Shown here: positions 43,057-53,696 of the stretch, piece after piece | Layout of the letters: every line of letters starts with the position of its first letter | Numbering within the stretch: the first letter of the stretch is position 1 | Assembly: GCA_012934845.2 (NCBI GenBank) | Contig: WNNJ02003423.1 | Span: 1-64,000, forward strand | DNA: 64,000 nt | Direction: 5' to 3' | DNA from: Pomphorhynchus laevis | Taxonomy: Eukaryota > Acanthocephala > Palaeacanthocephala > Echinorhynchida > Pomphorhynchidae | Made by a program: the position numbers and the translations under genes | Notes under the pieces: generated by a model | What the model was told of the DNA's origin: nothing | Databases searched by the model: none | Seen by the model: only the letters and a program-made list of their open reading frames with translations

Positions 43057-44556
43057 GATGATGCCAATTTCGTTGGAACCTTCGAAGAATGCCGATCAGT
43101 TTTTGATATTATGATGCGGGAGGGCGGAGCGTATGGGTATAACATAAATCCTTCAAAATGTCAATTACTGGTCCATCCGGAATTCCTGAACAAAGCCCAA
43201 GAATGTTTTGATGCTACTAGTGTCCATATCTGTACGAATGGCGTAGAAGTATTGGGAGCGCCAATTGGAAATGAATCCTTTTTGGAGGACTGGATTATCC
43301 GCAAAGTAGACAGATGGTCCAAATGTGTACAGAACCTAGTTGAGATTGCTATTTTCGACCCACAAGTCGCGTACAATGCTCTGACATACTCATTACAACA
43401 TAAGATGACTTACGCGAAGAGGACTTGTCGCTTTCGGTCCGAGCAACTCCTGGCACTCGAGGAACATATCCGTCACTGCTTGATCCCTAAAATAACCGGT
43501 ATATCAAACGTACCTGAAACACTTAGGCAAATTTTCAGCCTTCCAGCGAGACTGGGTGGTCTCGGAATCGTAGACCATCATGTCGATCCGGGTAAAGAAT
43601 ACGATTGGTCAATACGTGCTTGTCAATCACATGTTTCAAACAATAAGGAACAACACACTCATATCGCCAAATCCATTAAGAACGAAAAAGAAATTATAAT
43701 TAAACGACGCCGCGATCAAATAATTCAAGTCAGTGATGCGACCACATGTTCATCTCGAGAATTTGCATCGGAGAAGGGAGCGTCGAATTGGTTGACAACA
43801 AAACCAATCGAAGCAGACGGGTTCCGTTTATCCCCACACGAGTTTAGGGACGCCGTGAATGGTCGATATGGACTAACACCTACGGATGCACCTGCGCATT
43901 GTAGTTGTGGTACTGAGAATAGCACAGTTCACTCGCTCTCGTGCGGTAGAGGCGCACTCACAATCATAAGGCATAACCTAATACGTGACACACTTGCCAA
44001 CCTTTTGACTGAAGTCACTCCGTGTGTCGCAATTGAGCCCGTGCTGAGTCCTATAGATCCCTCCATTCAGTTCGAGTCAGCTACAACTTCACGTGATAGT
44101 GAAGCGAGACTTGATGTCGTGTGCACAGGTCTGTTCGGAAGACGAAGCGAGCGCGTCTTTATGGACGTCGCTATATTCAATTGTCATGCTGCTTCTTATT
44201 CTGAGAGATCGCCTTCATCAGTCCACAACTATCACGAGTCGCGCAAAAACGCCCGTTACCTTGAACGTATTGTAACTGTGGAGAGGGCCCAATTCACACC
44301 GATAGTGTTTTCATCGTCTGGAGGCGTTGGTAAGACCGGAGATTGCGTTCTGAAGGCATTAGCCAGGATGTTGGCCAATAAGCGCGAAATAGACTATGCG
44401 ACGTGTATCGCACTTATCCGACGAAGGATAAGTTTCTCCCTTGCGCGATCAACTTATATGTGTCTTCGCAGCCCCCGCTCTGCATTTCACCGGTTCGAGC
44501 ACGGACAGCAAATCCATTCGGAGATAATTAGTCGTGGATCCGCTACGGATAGCTGA
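43057..44556 (+). pseudogene. RLE polyprotein, RT thumb and endonuclease
   Basis: Open for about 500 codons: DDANFVGTFEECR, VEVLGAPIG, LPARLGGLGIVD, KGASNWLTTKPIE, CSCGTENSTVHSLSC, GALTIIRHNLIRD, EARLDVVCTGLFG, RVFMDVAIFN, YHESRKNARYLERI. The apparent ATG at 43039 lies in the inserted flank. The real frame begins at the split YADD. The 3' third is nearly identical to 26497-26960. Confidence 0.8.
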
Positions 44557-44655
44557 GATTTTAATGAAGTCTTAAATTTAATGTTTATATTAGGGCCCAT
44601 TTGCGGGTAACTTTATGATTGTAATTTTTAATTGTATTAATATTGGTTTTAAGAA

Positions 44656-44720
44656 AAAAATCAAAAGTAAATACAATTAATATACACAACGAAATATCCC
44701 GTTGTGGTTTACCAGTAAAT
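44656..44720. other. Junction between two RLE elements
   Basis: Contains an AAAAGTAAATACAA string like that of other leaders. No gene. Confidence 0.3.
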
Positions 44721-44962
44721 ACAGTGACAACCATCGACGACTGACATACACAAACACTTACAAACACATCACGAAGCCGCCTGAGAGCGCATTACGAAAC
44801 CGCCTGTGAGCGCTGAAATCGTCTGAGATCGCTGTTACAAAGTCGATAACTATTATACACCTAACAAAGAAAAACGAGACAACAAATCGAATTTTTTTAT
44901 AGTCAACAACTTTATTTCGCCAATACAATCACGATGCTTAAACGAATTCTAGCCGAGCCTAA

Positions 44963-47122
44963 ATGCTGTTCGTGCAATGGACATTCAGCACGATGTCGTC
45001 AATGCAAATGTTTAAATCAAATAAGCCGTGCACTAACTGTTCTGCAGCAAATTGCGAAAACCAACTCGTATCCCACTTTGCAAGCATGAATATAGCGTAT
45101 AACGCGGTTCACACCCTCGATGCTGCCTCGAATAGATTCCCAAACACTCTTATCCATCAATCATTCAAAGAGGTAATCACTTGGCGTCCTAATCTCTTTT
45201 ACTTACCGAGGTGTAACGAAAGCCGAATGTTTTTAAATGAACTAAACAAATTGTTTGAAACTGCTTGTCGCGAAGATGACGTCGAAGGCTCGTCGCTTAT
45301 GAAGGTGACAATTATTTGTCAGTGCGTTTTACAAAAAGTAGGTTCTTCGAAAATCAAATATGTACGTCAATTGATGTCGCGTCGCCTGTCTCTTTGGCAA
45401 AGCCAAAATTTTGATGAATTAGTAAGGGAGGGTAAATGTATTCAATCACGTTTAAAGGTATCCCAGTCACGATACGATTCTAAGCGCAATTGGAAGTCGC
45501 TGTTCGTGAAATCATTAATGTCAGGTAATCTTACTTCTGCAGTAAGAATCCTGGAAAACGGTTCTGTCAATAAAACTTTGAGTCTAAATGATTATATCGG
45601 CAACGAATCGGTTAAGTCTATTCTTGAAGCGAAGCATCCACATGCAGCTGTAATTAGTGTGGACGCCTTATTATCGGAGATCGACATGGAATGTGATAAC
45701 TTTCATCCCTCTTTTTTCGATACGATAGATGCAGCTGCAATTCAACTTAGTGCTAAGCGCACTACAGGCGCTGCGGGTCCTTCGGGTGTTAATGCTTTAT
45801 CATGGCGGCAAATGCTAACCTCATTTGATAGGGATTCATGTGGCTTTTGTGCTGTGAAGGAGCTTAATATTTTGAGAAGACGTTTGGTCGAATTTGAAGA
45901 AGCACATAATCAATCTCTAAGTCGAACCGTTCTCATGGACGATAAAATATCCTCTTCCAAAGCTCAACATCCTTTTAAAAATGTAGTTCCTGTGGATGCG
46001 CGGGTTGGTGATGATACGACTGCCTGCGTTATTCCCCTTGATGAGAATACAAGCGATCGCAAATTGCAACAAATTGCTGATAATACAGTCCCTAAAGTAT
46101 CACAGACTACGAACGATATGACTACATGCGTTGTCGTTGATCGTCCTTCTGCCGATCTTTCTTTACATATTGACAACCGAACTCGGACAACTGGAGCTTA
46201 TGTAGGCAGCAATGGACCTGTAGCATCCCGTATTTGGAAGCGGGGATATTTGCGTTCTTCCTATTCAACTCCAAATTCAGTGTCAAGACAGTATGACGAA
46301 GTCTCGAAATATATTCTGTCTGATGAAGCGATTTCACAAAGTGATACACCGAAGATGCCGAATGCTCACAATGCGACATTTCGTAATATCTCAAACAAAG
46401 ATGGTCAGGGCGTTTCCTCGGGCAACGCACACGTCACCTTGATGTCACCATCAAGTTCTTTAGAGTCTCATGATTCACATACCCAGACAGACTTATCTAG
46501 CTTGCGGAATATTGTTAAAACGGATACTCAAATACCCAGCTTACGTGCATGTACAGATACACAATCTGCTGTGTCCTGTGATGGTCTCGATAGGGTGATC
46601 TCAAATAAGCGGATATATAATAGAGGTTGCTCAGTTATTCTAGCTAATGTGCCCGAGTCTATCTTCGAGAATGCGCAAGCACGACTGAATGACGACATTC
46701 AGAGTTTGAGGTCTATTCTGGCACATGTACTTGGCTCCTGTGACATCGAGACAGTCCAAAAAGTTAAACTTATCGCTCTTTTCCGTCTAGGTAAGCGTAA
46801 TGCTTTAAATAATAAACCCCGACTACTCAAAGCTGTCTTCCATAACCAACTTCATGCTACCTTAATGTTGAGAAACTCGTTCCGTCTCAAAGGGTCTAAT
46901 ATTCGACTGCTGAAAGATCTTGATGTATCAGAACGAAAAAAATTATCGAAGGTTAAAAAAGAACTATCATCTCGTGTTGCTAAAGGAGAAACAAATCTCT
47001 ATGTGAAAAATTTTCAGATTGTGAAGCGACGCACTTGGCTGAGTTGGAGCCCACTAGTCATGTCGCCTCGCGTGCATTCTGTAATCGAAACGGGCTCGTC
47101 TACTCTGCCTATCAGAGTCTAA
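44963..47122 (+). CDS. Chimeric frame: RLE N-terminus fused to CR1 ORF1
   Basis: A 719-codon frame. Residues 17-292 are RLE protein (SNKPCTNCSAANC, ITWRPNLFYLPRCNESR, GAAGPSGVNALSWRQMLTSF); the first 16 are out-of-frame leader because of a 1-bp deletion. At nt 45838/45839 it passes in frame into CR1 ORF1 (CGFCAVKELNILRRRLVEFE, a half zinc finger then coiled coil), a Ser/Thr-rich linker, and a C-terminal domain (VILANVPES, FRLGKRNALNNKPRLLKAVFH, LRNSFRLKGSNIRLL, RVAKGETNLYVKNFQIVKRR). The CR1 part is 5'-truncated inside its zinc finger. Whether the fusion is expressed is unknown. Confidence 0.75.
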   Translation: MLFVQWTFSTMSSMQMFKSNKPCTNCSAANCENQLVSHFASMNIAYNAVHTLDAASNRFPNTLIHQSFKEVITWRPNLFYLPRCNESRMFLNELNKLFETACREDDVEGSSLMKVTIICQCVLQKVGSSKIKYVRQLMSRRLSLWQSQNFDELVREGKCIQSRLKVSQSRYDSKRNWKSLFVKSLMSGNLTSAVRILENGSVNKTLSLNDYIGNESVKSILEAKHPHAAVISVDALLSEIDMECDNFHPSFFDTIDAAAIQLSAKRTTGAAGPSGVNALSWRQMLTSFDRDSCGFCAVKELNILRRRLVEFEEAHNQSLSRTVLMDDKISSSKAQHPFKNVVPVDARVGDDTTACVIPLDENTSDRKLQQIADNTVPKVSQTTNDMTTCVVVDRPSADLSLHIDNRTRTTGAYVGSNGPVASRIWKRGYLRSSYSTPNSVSRQYDEVSKYILSDEAISQSDTPKMPNAHNATFRNISNKDGQGVSSGNAHVTLMSPSSSLESHDSHTQTDLSSLRNIVKTDTQIPSLRACTDTQSAVSCDGLDRVISNKRIYNRGCSVILANVPESIFENAQARLNDDIQSLRSILAHVLGSCDIETVQKVKLIALFRLGKRNALNNKPRLLKAVFHNQLHATLMLRNSFRLKGSNIRLLKDLDVSERKKLSKVKKELSSRVAKGETNLYVKNFQIVKRRTWLSWSPLVMSPRVHSVIETGSSTLPIRV

Positions 47123-50079
47123 ATGGTTTAGCGTCCGGGTTATTTGGATGTGTAAGGGGTGATAGGAATACTCCCAGAGGTATGTTGGGGCATTGTGAAA
47201 TACTCCATGGTAATGTTCGCAGTCTTATATCGAAGATAGATGAACTGAGATATAGAGTTCAGTTAATTCGTCCTAAATTACTCGCTATCACAGAATCATG
47301 GCTATATAGTGATATTATTGATAATGAAGTCTCCATCCCTGGTTATCTGGTTTTCCGCAGTGATCGTAAAAGTGGAAGAGGTGGAGGTGTTATTCTTTAT
47401 GTGAGCAACGATGTGAAAGTAACTATTCTTAGCACTTCTTCTTCTAATAAAGTCGAAAGTTTGTGGTGTCGGGTAAAATTCATGCATACCGCTCCGCTTG
47501 TTCTGGGGGTAGTATATCGTTCACCCTTGGCCGCCACAGATAAACTGATTGGGGAAGTAGAACTTTATTCTAAAGGTACCTCCAATGTTTTAATACTTGG
47601 TGACTTGAATATGCCTTCGGTTGATTGGAATTCGTATACGGCTTTTCCTACTTGTGACCATGCTTCCTATGACCTTCTGGAGTGTATCATCTATTGTGGT
47701 TTAACTCAGCATGTTCAAAATTACACTCGTTTTGCTAGTGACAGTAGATCTCTATTAGATGTATGTTTATCTTCGAACAGTGAGATTATTAACGCTATCC
47801 GTTATGATGCCCCGATCGGTATGTCTGATCATTGCGTATTGATCATTAGGTTAAGGTTTCAAGAAGATACTCGAGGTCCGCGTGAAAATCAAGTGGTTAA
47901 TGCTTTCAAAACCAACACAGGTGCAATTAAGTCAATACTTTCAACAGTTACCTGGCCAGATCCCGCTGTTGTTGGAGTACACGGCGCGTGGAATTACTTT
48001 CAGAGAACCTTAGAGTCGCTGCTTATTTTATTCTCTCCACTTAGAAGCAGGACACGTCGAAAAGATTCTCCCTGGTTCGATTCTGAGTTACGTTCAGCAT
48101 TGAGGACTCGTAATTTGATCTTCAATCGCTACAAAGTTGGGGAGTGTAGTTATGATGTTTTTAAACAGGCAAGAAATTTATTCAATTCATTGAAGAGAAA
48201 GAAGCGGTGTGCATTTGAGAATGCATTAGCTAACAAGTGTAAATACGATTTAAAGGTCCTTTTTCAGTACCTATCAAGCAGGGGAGCTGTTGATTCTTCG
48301 ATTTGTCACTACTTCTATGACATTTCTGCGAATGACCTAGCTGAAGAGTTTGCGGCACACTATTGCACTTCAGTAGAGCCCGCAAATGAACATCAAACTT
48401 TTTGTATGGAATCTAGTGTGCTGAACACTTACTCTGACACGTGTCTTGAGTTGGACCTTGACAATTTGATAACGCCAGCTAAAGTCTATTCCGAATTACG
48501 CCGTCTAAAAGCAAATAATTCAAGAGGTTGTGACTTACTACCTTCTGTTTATCTGCGCAGATTAGCAGGCTCAATTTGCGTTCCTCTCTGTGCAATTTTT
48601 CGCCAGTCAATCTTGGAAAGATCTCTTCCTAATGTGTGGAAGCAGTCAATTGTTCTTCCCTACTTCAAGAAGGGAGATCGCTCTTCCGTCGAGAATTATA
48701 GGCCGGTGAGCATTACCTGCATTTGCTGTAGAGTGTTGGAGAGGTTTGTGCATCGCTACATGGTTGAGTTTTTTCGTGTAGGAAAAATTTTAGTCCCTAA
48801 TCAGCACGGATTTCGGGAGGGTTATTCAACTGTTTCAAATTTGCTTGATGCTCATCTTGATTGGACAGCGAATAAGACACATTATATCGATACAGACATT
48901 ATATTCTTCGACTTTTCTAAAGCTTTTGATAGAGTAGATCATGGTCTACTTCTTCAGAAACTTGTCAATACTGGACTCCCAAACATAATAGTTGATTGGA
49001 TTAGAGAATTTCTTCGTGATCGTTGCTTTCGAGTACTTGTCGATTGGTCATTGTCTGTGTCTAGAGAATGTCATATTGGAGTACCTCAAGGTTCAGTTTT
49101 GGGTCCGCTTTTATTCAGCATTTATGTTAACGATTTGCCTGGGTGCATTCGCTCTCGATCATGTTTGTATGCAGATGACTTAAAAATATGGCGGCCCATT
49201 CATTCATGTGAGGATGTTGATAATTTGCAAACTGACATAGATAATTTGGAGTTGTGGGCGGCGTTAAACAAGCTTGTGATAAATGTTTCGAAATGCAAAC
49301 ACATGCGTATTATTGGTAATGCTCGCAAGCAACTAACATCAGCTTGTTACACATATAAGGACTGTATTGTGGAAAGTGTCGATAGTTACAAAGATTTAGG
49401 AGTATGGGTTACCTCTAATTTATCAACCAAAAAGCACACTGATCAAGCTTGTGCCAACTCCAATAAAATGATAGGTATGATTCGACGCGCGTTTGTTCGC
49501 GTTAATCCGACTGCTCTTCGGCCTCTGATTTTAGCACATGTATTGAGTAGACTTTTATATGCAGCTCCGGTTGTATACCCACGTACTGTGCATGAACATA
49601 AGAAATCAGAGAGGGTACTTCGCAGGGCAACAAAGCTAGCACCAAAGTTGGCGTCGCTGCCTTATGAAGACAGACTGAGATCATTAGGACTTGAGACCGT
49701 CACATGGACCCGTCGGTACATGGATATGTGCCTTGTTTGGCATTTATTCCAACGTCCTCATCACCCTCTTCGGAGTAGGGTTCAACTACGTTGTTCAAAT
49801 GTTCTTCGCGGTCATTCTTTAACTATTCGAAGAAACAGAGTACAGAAATTGGGCGCGATGCAATTTGATAGAAGAATTGTTGAGCTGTGGAACAACCTTG
49901 ATGCAGACACCGTTGGATGCAGTTCACTTAGTGCTTTTAAAAGAAGACTACGAATGGATCAAGCAATGTTTCGTGTTGCATTTCCTTATTTTAAAAACTA
50001 ATTAATTTATTTACGAACTTATTGTGAGCCAGCTATTTGAGCTAATGCTCGTATGTTGTTGAATGTATAATAATAATAA
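45839..50079 (+). mobile_element. CR1-like LINE, 5'-truncated in ORF1, open ORF2
   Basis: APE-type LINE of 4241 bp: partial ORF1 (45839-47122), overlapping ORF2 (to 50001), short 3' UTR with GAGC/GCTC hairpin (50039-50050) and a TAA-repeat tail (about 50065-50079). The junctions show at most 1 bp of possible target duplication. The ORF1 C-terminal domain and the FDFSKAFD/YADD RT are typical of CR1-clade elements of invertebrates. Confidence 0.85.
47182..50001 (+). CDS. CR1-like ORF2: AP endonuclease and RT
   Basis: The frame is open from 47035 (988 codons), but residues before 50 overlap ORF1 and look noncoding; the ATG giving MLGHCEILHGNVRSL (about 47182) is the better start. In 47035 numbering: endonuclease ILHGNVRSL (56-64), AITESWL (Glu 87), VVYRSP, LGDLNMP (Asp190, Asn192), LLDVCLSSN and SDH (264-266); RT WKQSIVLPYFKKGD (535-548), NYRPVSI, FFDFSKAFD (624-632), GVPQGSVLGPLLF (682-694), LYADDLKIW (711-719). 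The C-terminus has the usual ADL/MCLVWHLF, RGHSLTIRRNR and ELWNNL blocks. No break seen. Confidence 0.85.
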   Translation: MLGHCEILHGNVRSLISKIDELRYRVQLIRPKLLAITESWLYSDIIDNEVSIPGYLVFRSDRKSGRGGGVILYVSNDVKVTILSTSSSNKVESLWCRVKFMHTAPLVLGVVYRSPLAATDKLIGEVELYSKGTSNVLILGDLNMPSVDWNSYTAFPTCDHASYDLLECIIYCGLTQHVQNYTRFASDSRSLLDVCLSSNSEIINAIRYDAPIGMSDHCVLIIRLRFQEDTRGPRENQVVNAFKTNTGAIKSILSTVTWPDPAVVGVHGAWNYFQRTLESLLILFSPLRSRTRRKDSPWFDSELRSALRTRNLIFNRYKVGECSYDVFKQARNLFNSLKRKKRCAFENALANKCKYDLKVLFQYLSSRGAVDSSICHYFYDISANDLAEEFAAHYCTSVEPANEHQTFCMESSVLNTYSDTCLELDLDNLITPAKVYSELRRLKANNSRGCDLLPSVYLRRLAGSICVPLCAIFRQSILERSLPNVWKQSIVLPYFKKGDRSSVENYRPVSITCICCRVLERFVHRYMVEFFRVGKILVPNQHGFREGYSTVSNLLDAHLDWTANKTHYIDTDIIFFDFSKAFDRVDHGLLLQKLVNTGLPNIIVDWIREFLRDRCFRVLVDWSLSVSRECHIGVPQGSVLGPLLFSIYVNDLPGCIRSRSCLYADDLKIWRPIHSCEDVDNLQTDIDNLELWAALNKLVINVSKCKHMRIIGNARKQLTSACYTYKDCIVESVDSYKDLGVWVTSNLSTKKHTDQACANSNKMIGMIRRAFVRVNPTALRPLILAHVLSRLLYAAPVVYPRTVHEHKKSERVLRRATKLAPKLASLPYEDRLRSLGLETVTWTRRYMDMCLVWHLFQRPHHPLRSRVQLRCSNVLRGHSLTIRRNRVQKLGAMQFDRRIVELWNNLDADTVGCSSLSAFKRRLRMDQAMFRVAFPYFKN

Positions 50080-50545
50080 TTACAGTTGGCATCTACGTTG
50101 GCAGACCTGACAAGGCGAATTGCTAGTAATAGAGTTCCAAAACATTCAACAGAAGCGTTAATCGCTAGTCGGCTCATTGCCCTTGATAAAAATCCTGGTG
50201 TTCGACCGATCGGAATAGGTGAGGCATATAGGCGCATAATGGCTAAAACGATTTTAAATGTCATTTCTCCTTTCATTAAGTCAATTGCGGGTAATTCACA
50301 ACTTTGTGCAGGTCAAAAGGGAGGTGTCAAATTCGTTGTGCGAGATATGCGTGAAACCTTTGTTAATTCGACCTCGTCATGTTTACTTTTAATTGATGCA
50401 CATAATGCTTTTAATAGAATTAATAGGAAATTAACTCTCCTCAATATAGAAAAGATATGCCCTGCTTTAGCTCGATTCCTGCAGAATACGTATAGTTTAG
50501 ATCCAATCTTAGCCATTGACGATGATTATCTGTTAGCAAAGGATA

Positions 50546-51300
50546 AGAGCCCACGTCACTACGGTCAACTTGATATGCGAATATTTTGTAATTTTCAAAA
50601 CTTATGTTTAAAGTGTTTAAAACCTGTGGTAAACGCGCCTCCTGCAGAAAGAGGACATCCCCATCGGTGATGTCCTCTTTCGGACATCACCGATGAAAGT
50701 GATGTCCTCCATCGGTTCCTATATTCCAACTTATCAAAAAGATGCCCTCCAACAAATTGTACTCAATGTCCCGCTTTTTTACACGGCTGCATCTGATGGA
50801 GAACGTTGTTCTCCTAACTTGTGCCTCCTCCTTTTGAAGAGCTATCTTTCATTGCCTGTTTGTGCACGACTTTAAAAATAGCAGATCCTTCCGAGTCTGA
50901 TGAAACTAAGGAGCCAAACTCCATGTTTTCGTCATCCCCTTCTGGATCTGCGTTTTTAAAAGTTGCAAAACGATTTGAGTTTTTTTTGTTGTCTATTTTT
51001 TATTTTCATTATAGTTTTTGTAATTACTTATTGATATTCTGATTATATCTGTTTTCAAAATTTTTATTTCATTCTCTTTTGATAATAATTTTGTTTTTAT
51101 ATCAGGGTGTCAGCACCACGAAAGAAATTCAACAGTGAAATTGTCGCAAATGACAAAGTCACTGTTTCGAGCTAGTTGGCTCTCATCAGTAGCTTGTACT
51201 CCCCACAACTGAATTGAAGTTGGGAGAAAAGCTATACGGTGATTTAAAACAACAAAGGCTCCTCAACGCCCGATATGTGTACATTAGCTTTAAAATACGG
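50546..51300. other. Unassigned region with overlapping hairpins
   Basis: No recognised protein. Two mutually exclusive perfect hairpins overlap at 50647-50681 (13-bp stem, GAAAGAGGACATC) and 50662-50695 (14-bp stem, CATCGGTGATGTCC). A further partial copy GTGATGTCCTCCATCGG follows at 50699-50715. A 12-bp GGCTCTCATCAG string at 51179-51190 and neighbouring sequence may be 5' material of the decayed CR1 that follows. Otherwise nothing. Confidence 0.4.
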
Positions 51301-51648
51301 TTATCATCTTGCAGGTACTGGATTGATCCTTCGCAGAGATTTTTCGATCGAGGACAGAACTCGACTGAAACAAGCAAAGAGCGAACTTAGTAACAGAGTA
51401 GCTAACGGCGAAAGTAACCTCACCGTCATAAATTTTCGTGTAGTGCGACGCAGGACTTCAACTCGTTTCTGGATTCGTTCCATTGACAACGGTGGAAACA
51501 TCGGGGAGCTGCGAAGTATTTGTGTCGCAACGAAACTACCCAAGAAGTGACAGTAAATGTCGAAAAGAGATACGAGTATTCCGACCCAGTACACTCCACA
51601 CATGCCTTCCGGGTCTTATATTCGAATGTCTTAAGTCTCATCAATTAA

Positions 51649-52330
51649 ATGGACGAAGTTCTTACTCTGGTTAACATCACCTCATTTGAAATACTTGTTT
51701 TTACAGAGTCGTGGTTAAAACCACACATCATAGATTCAGAAATTTCCATCAATGGGTACGCCATAATCCGAGCAGATCGGCAAATTTGCCGTGGAGGCGG
51801 AGTGATCATATATGCTAGAGAAGTTCTTACAACTCGTGTTATGTCAATTGAGTGCGATGAATCAAGTCTTTGTGAATACGCTTGGGTTTCTGTAACAGAC
51901 CATAAAAACATATTTTTCTCTCTATATGTCTTCTATCGCCCCTTCATTCGCTCTAACCGGGTCAATTATATCCTCAATAACTGAAAATACATTCAAGGGT
52001 CAAAAAGTTATTTTATTATGAGACTTTAACATGCCGCGAATTTATTGGATAGATTACGTGCCTCTTCCTGGATGTGATCCCGAATCATTACTGCTTTTGA
52101 ACACGATAAATGATCTACATTAAGACAACATGTTCACAGGGATACTCGTTACAGGGGTAATAACTCCTCAATTCTTGACATATGCTTTTCGAGTGAAACG
52201 TATCTAATAAAATACGTCAAATACGGACCTCCGCTAGGATCAAGCGAACACTCTACCATCTCAATAGAATTTAACGCACTCGGACCATATGTCGAAACGG
52301 TTAAAACGTCGAATCCTTTTAAGATTGACT
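51649..52330 (+). pseudogene. Decayed CR1 AP-endonuclease region
   Basis: MDEVLTLVNITSFEILVFTESWLKPHI (catalytic Glu), EISINGYAIIRADR, GGGVIIYAREV, FYRPFIRS in one frame to 51984. Remnants of the DLNMP motif follow at about 52022-52045 and of the terminal region to about 52300 in other frames. At least two frame changes. Confidence 0.7.
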
Positions 52331-52338
52331 ATGATGTC

Positions 52339-53651
52339 GTGCGCAGTATAATTTCCTGTATGTATTGGCCCGACCCATCGAAAGCAGGCATTCAAGATGC
52401 TTGGGATCAGTTTAAGACCACATTACATTGTGTTCTCGACTATTTTGCTCAGATACGTCAGAATCGTACACGAAAACTACATCTGAAATGGTTAGATACG
52501 GAATTGCTTGCTCTAATCAAACACCGTGATAGATGTTTTCATGCGCACAAAAAAGGGGAACTTTCTTTTGAACACTACCGTCATTGCAGGAATACGGTTT
52601 CTATTCTGAAAAAAAAACAGAAAAAACGCAGTTTCATCTCAAATATATGCCGCTCCACTCATAACAATTCTTGGGTGGCTTTCAAAAGCATACTTCCACG
52701 TCCTATACACTCGACAGCTGTTCATACCTAGTGGCCGACAATGGGTCAATGTTGACCTCCCCAACTGATGTAGCTGCCCCTTTTATGGACTATTTCGCTA
52801 TCAAAGAAGATAGAGTGTCGATCCCCGATGGTATAATTCAAACTAAACACAATGTACTTATACCTATAGTAGTCATATCTAACATTGAATTTAGCGATGA
52901 AGAGGTACTGCACGAGCTACTTAAATTACCCTGCAACGCCGCATCAGGTCCTGACCATATACCTACAATACTCTTAAAGGAATTGCCCCATGCAATGTAC
53001 GTTCCCTTAGCTTCTATTTTTAGAAGTTCACTAAACACAGGTTATCTACCATCTGATTGGACTAAGGCTATTGTACGTCCAATTTTCAAGAAAGGGGATA
53101 AATCCCAAGTTTCCAACTACCGTCCCATCAGTCTCACATTTGTAGCTTGTAAGGTATTAGAAAAATTGATTCTTCGTCACCTTAGTGCTTTCGTTGAAGC
53201 TAACAATCGCCTCAGCAACAGTCAGCATGGATTTAGGCCAAGTCGCTCAGCGGTAACGAACCTTGTAAAAGCGAGAGCAAGCTGGGTGGATTCGACGAGG
53301 AGTGGTTCCAAAGTAGATGTGATATTTATAGACTTATCGAAAGAATTCGATAGAGTTATTCCCAATTTGCTAGTAAACAAATTATCTAACATTGGTGTAC
53401 GGGGATCTTTGTTACGCTGGATTCAATCATTCGTAAGCAACCGCTCGTTTGCAGTACGCATAAGCCATTATCTTTCTGGTTACTCAATGATGACGACAGG
53501 CGTCCCGCAGAGATCGGCCATTAGTCCGACTCTCTTTAATATATATGTAAATGATATTACAAACAACTTGACGTCGGAATGTGTTACCCACGCAGATGAT
53601 ATTAAGGTTTGGAGGCGAATCATTGATGATTCCGATGTAAGCGCTCTTTAA
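52339..53651 (+). pseudogene. Decayed CR1 reverse transcriptase
   Basis: Frames 52339-52731 and 52671-53651. The RT shows CNAASGPDHIPTILLKEL, WTKAIVRPIFKKGDKS, NYRPISLTFVACKVLE, QHGFRPSRSAVTNL. The catalytic motifs are altered: FIDLSKEFDRV instead of KAFD, GVPQRSAISP instead of QGS, and THADDIKVW instead of YADD. These substitutions with the frame breaks mark it as long dead. Confidence 0.8.
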
Positions 53652-53696
53652 AAAGACCTGGATTCCATAAATAAATGGTGTATATCTAATGAGCTG

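Larger units (their letters stand above)
35941..44655 (+). mobile_element. RLE retrotransposon split at its RT active site
   Basis: The left part (35941-36292) encodes RT from CGTEFVIHSLRKRF through DEGFTQGDPLAMAAFAAAS to QKWYAD. The right part (43053-44655) resumes with DDANFVGTFEECR and runs to the C-terminus and 3' UTR. GGAT occurs at both junctions (36289-36292, 43053-43056), so the 6.8-kb block between them, containing two other RLE elements, was inserted at the YADD codons. The 5' half is missing left of 35941. The conserved 3' motif is at 44593-44611. Confidence 0.7.
44721..50545 (+). mobile_element. RLE element copy hosting a CR1 LINE
   Basis: 44721-45838 and 50080-50545 are nearly identical to 32736-33852 and 33853-34319 of the full-length copy upstream. 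A 1-bp deletion at about 45010 (within KCVKSNK) breaks its own start frame. A CR1-like LINE lies at 45839-50079, after GGGATTCA and before TTACAGTTGG, which are contiguous in the upstream copy. The element stops at about 50545 in the middle of the RT, where unrelated sequence begins. Confidence 0.85.

Noticed and set aside
47035-47181. First 49 codons of the long CR1 ORF2 frame as real N-terminus
   Set aside because: They overlap the ORF1 C-terminal domain in another frame and show no conserved motif; the ATG before LGHCEILHGNVRSL is preferred.
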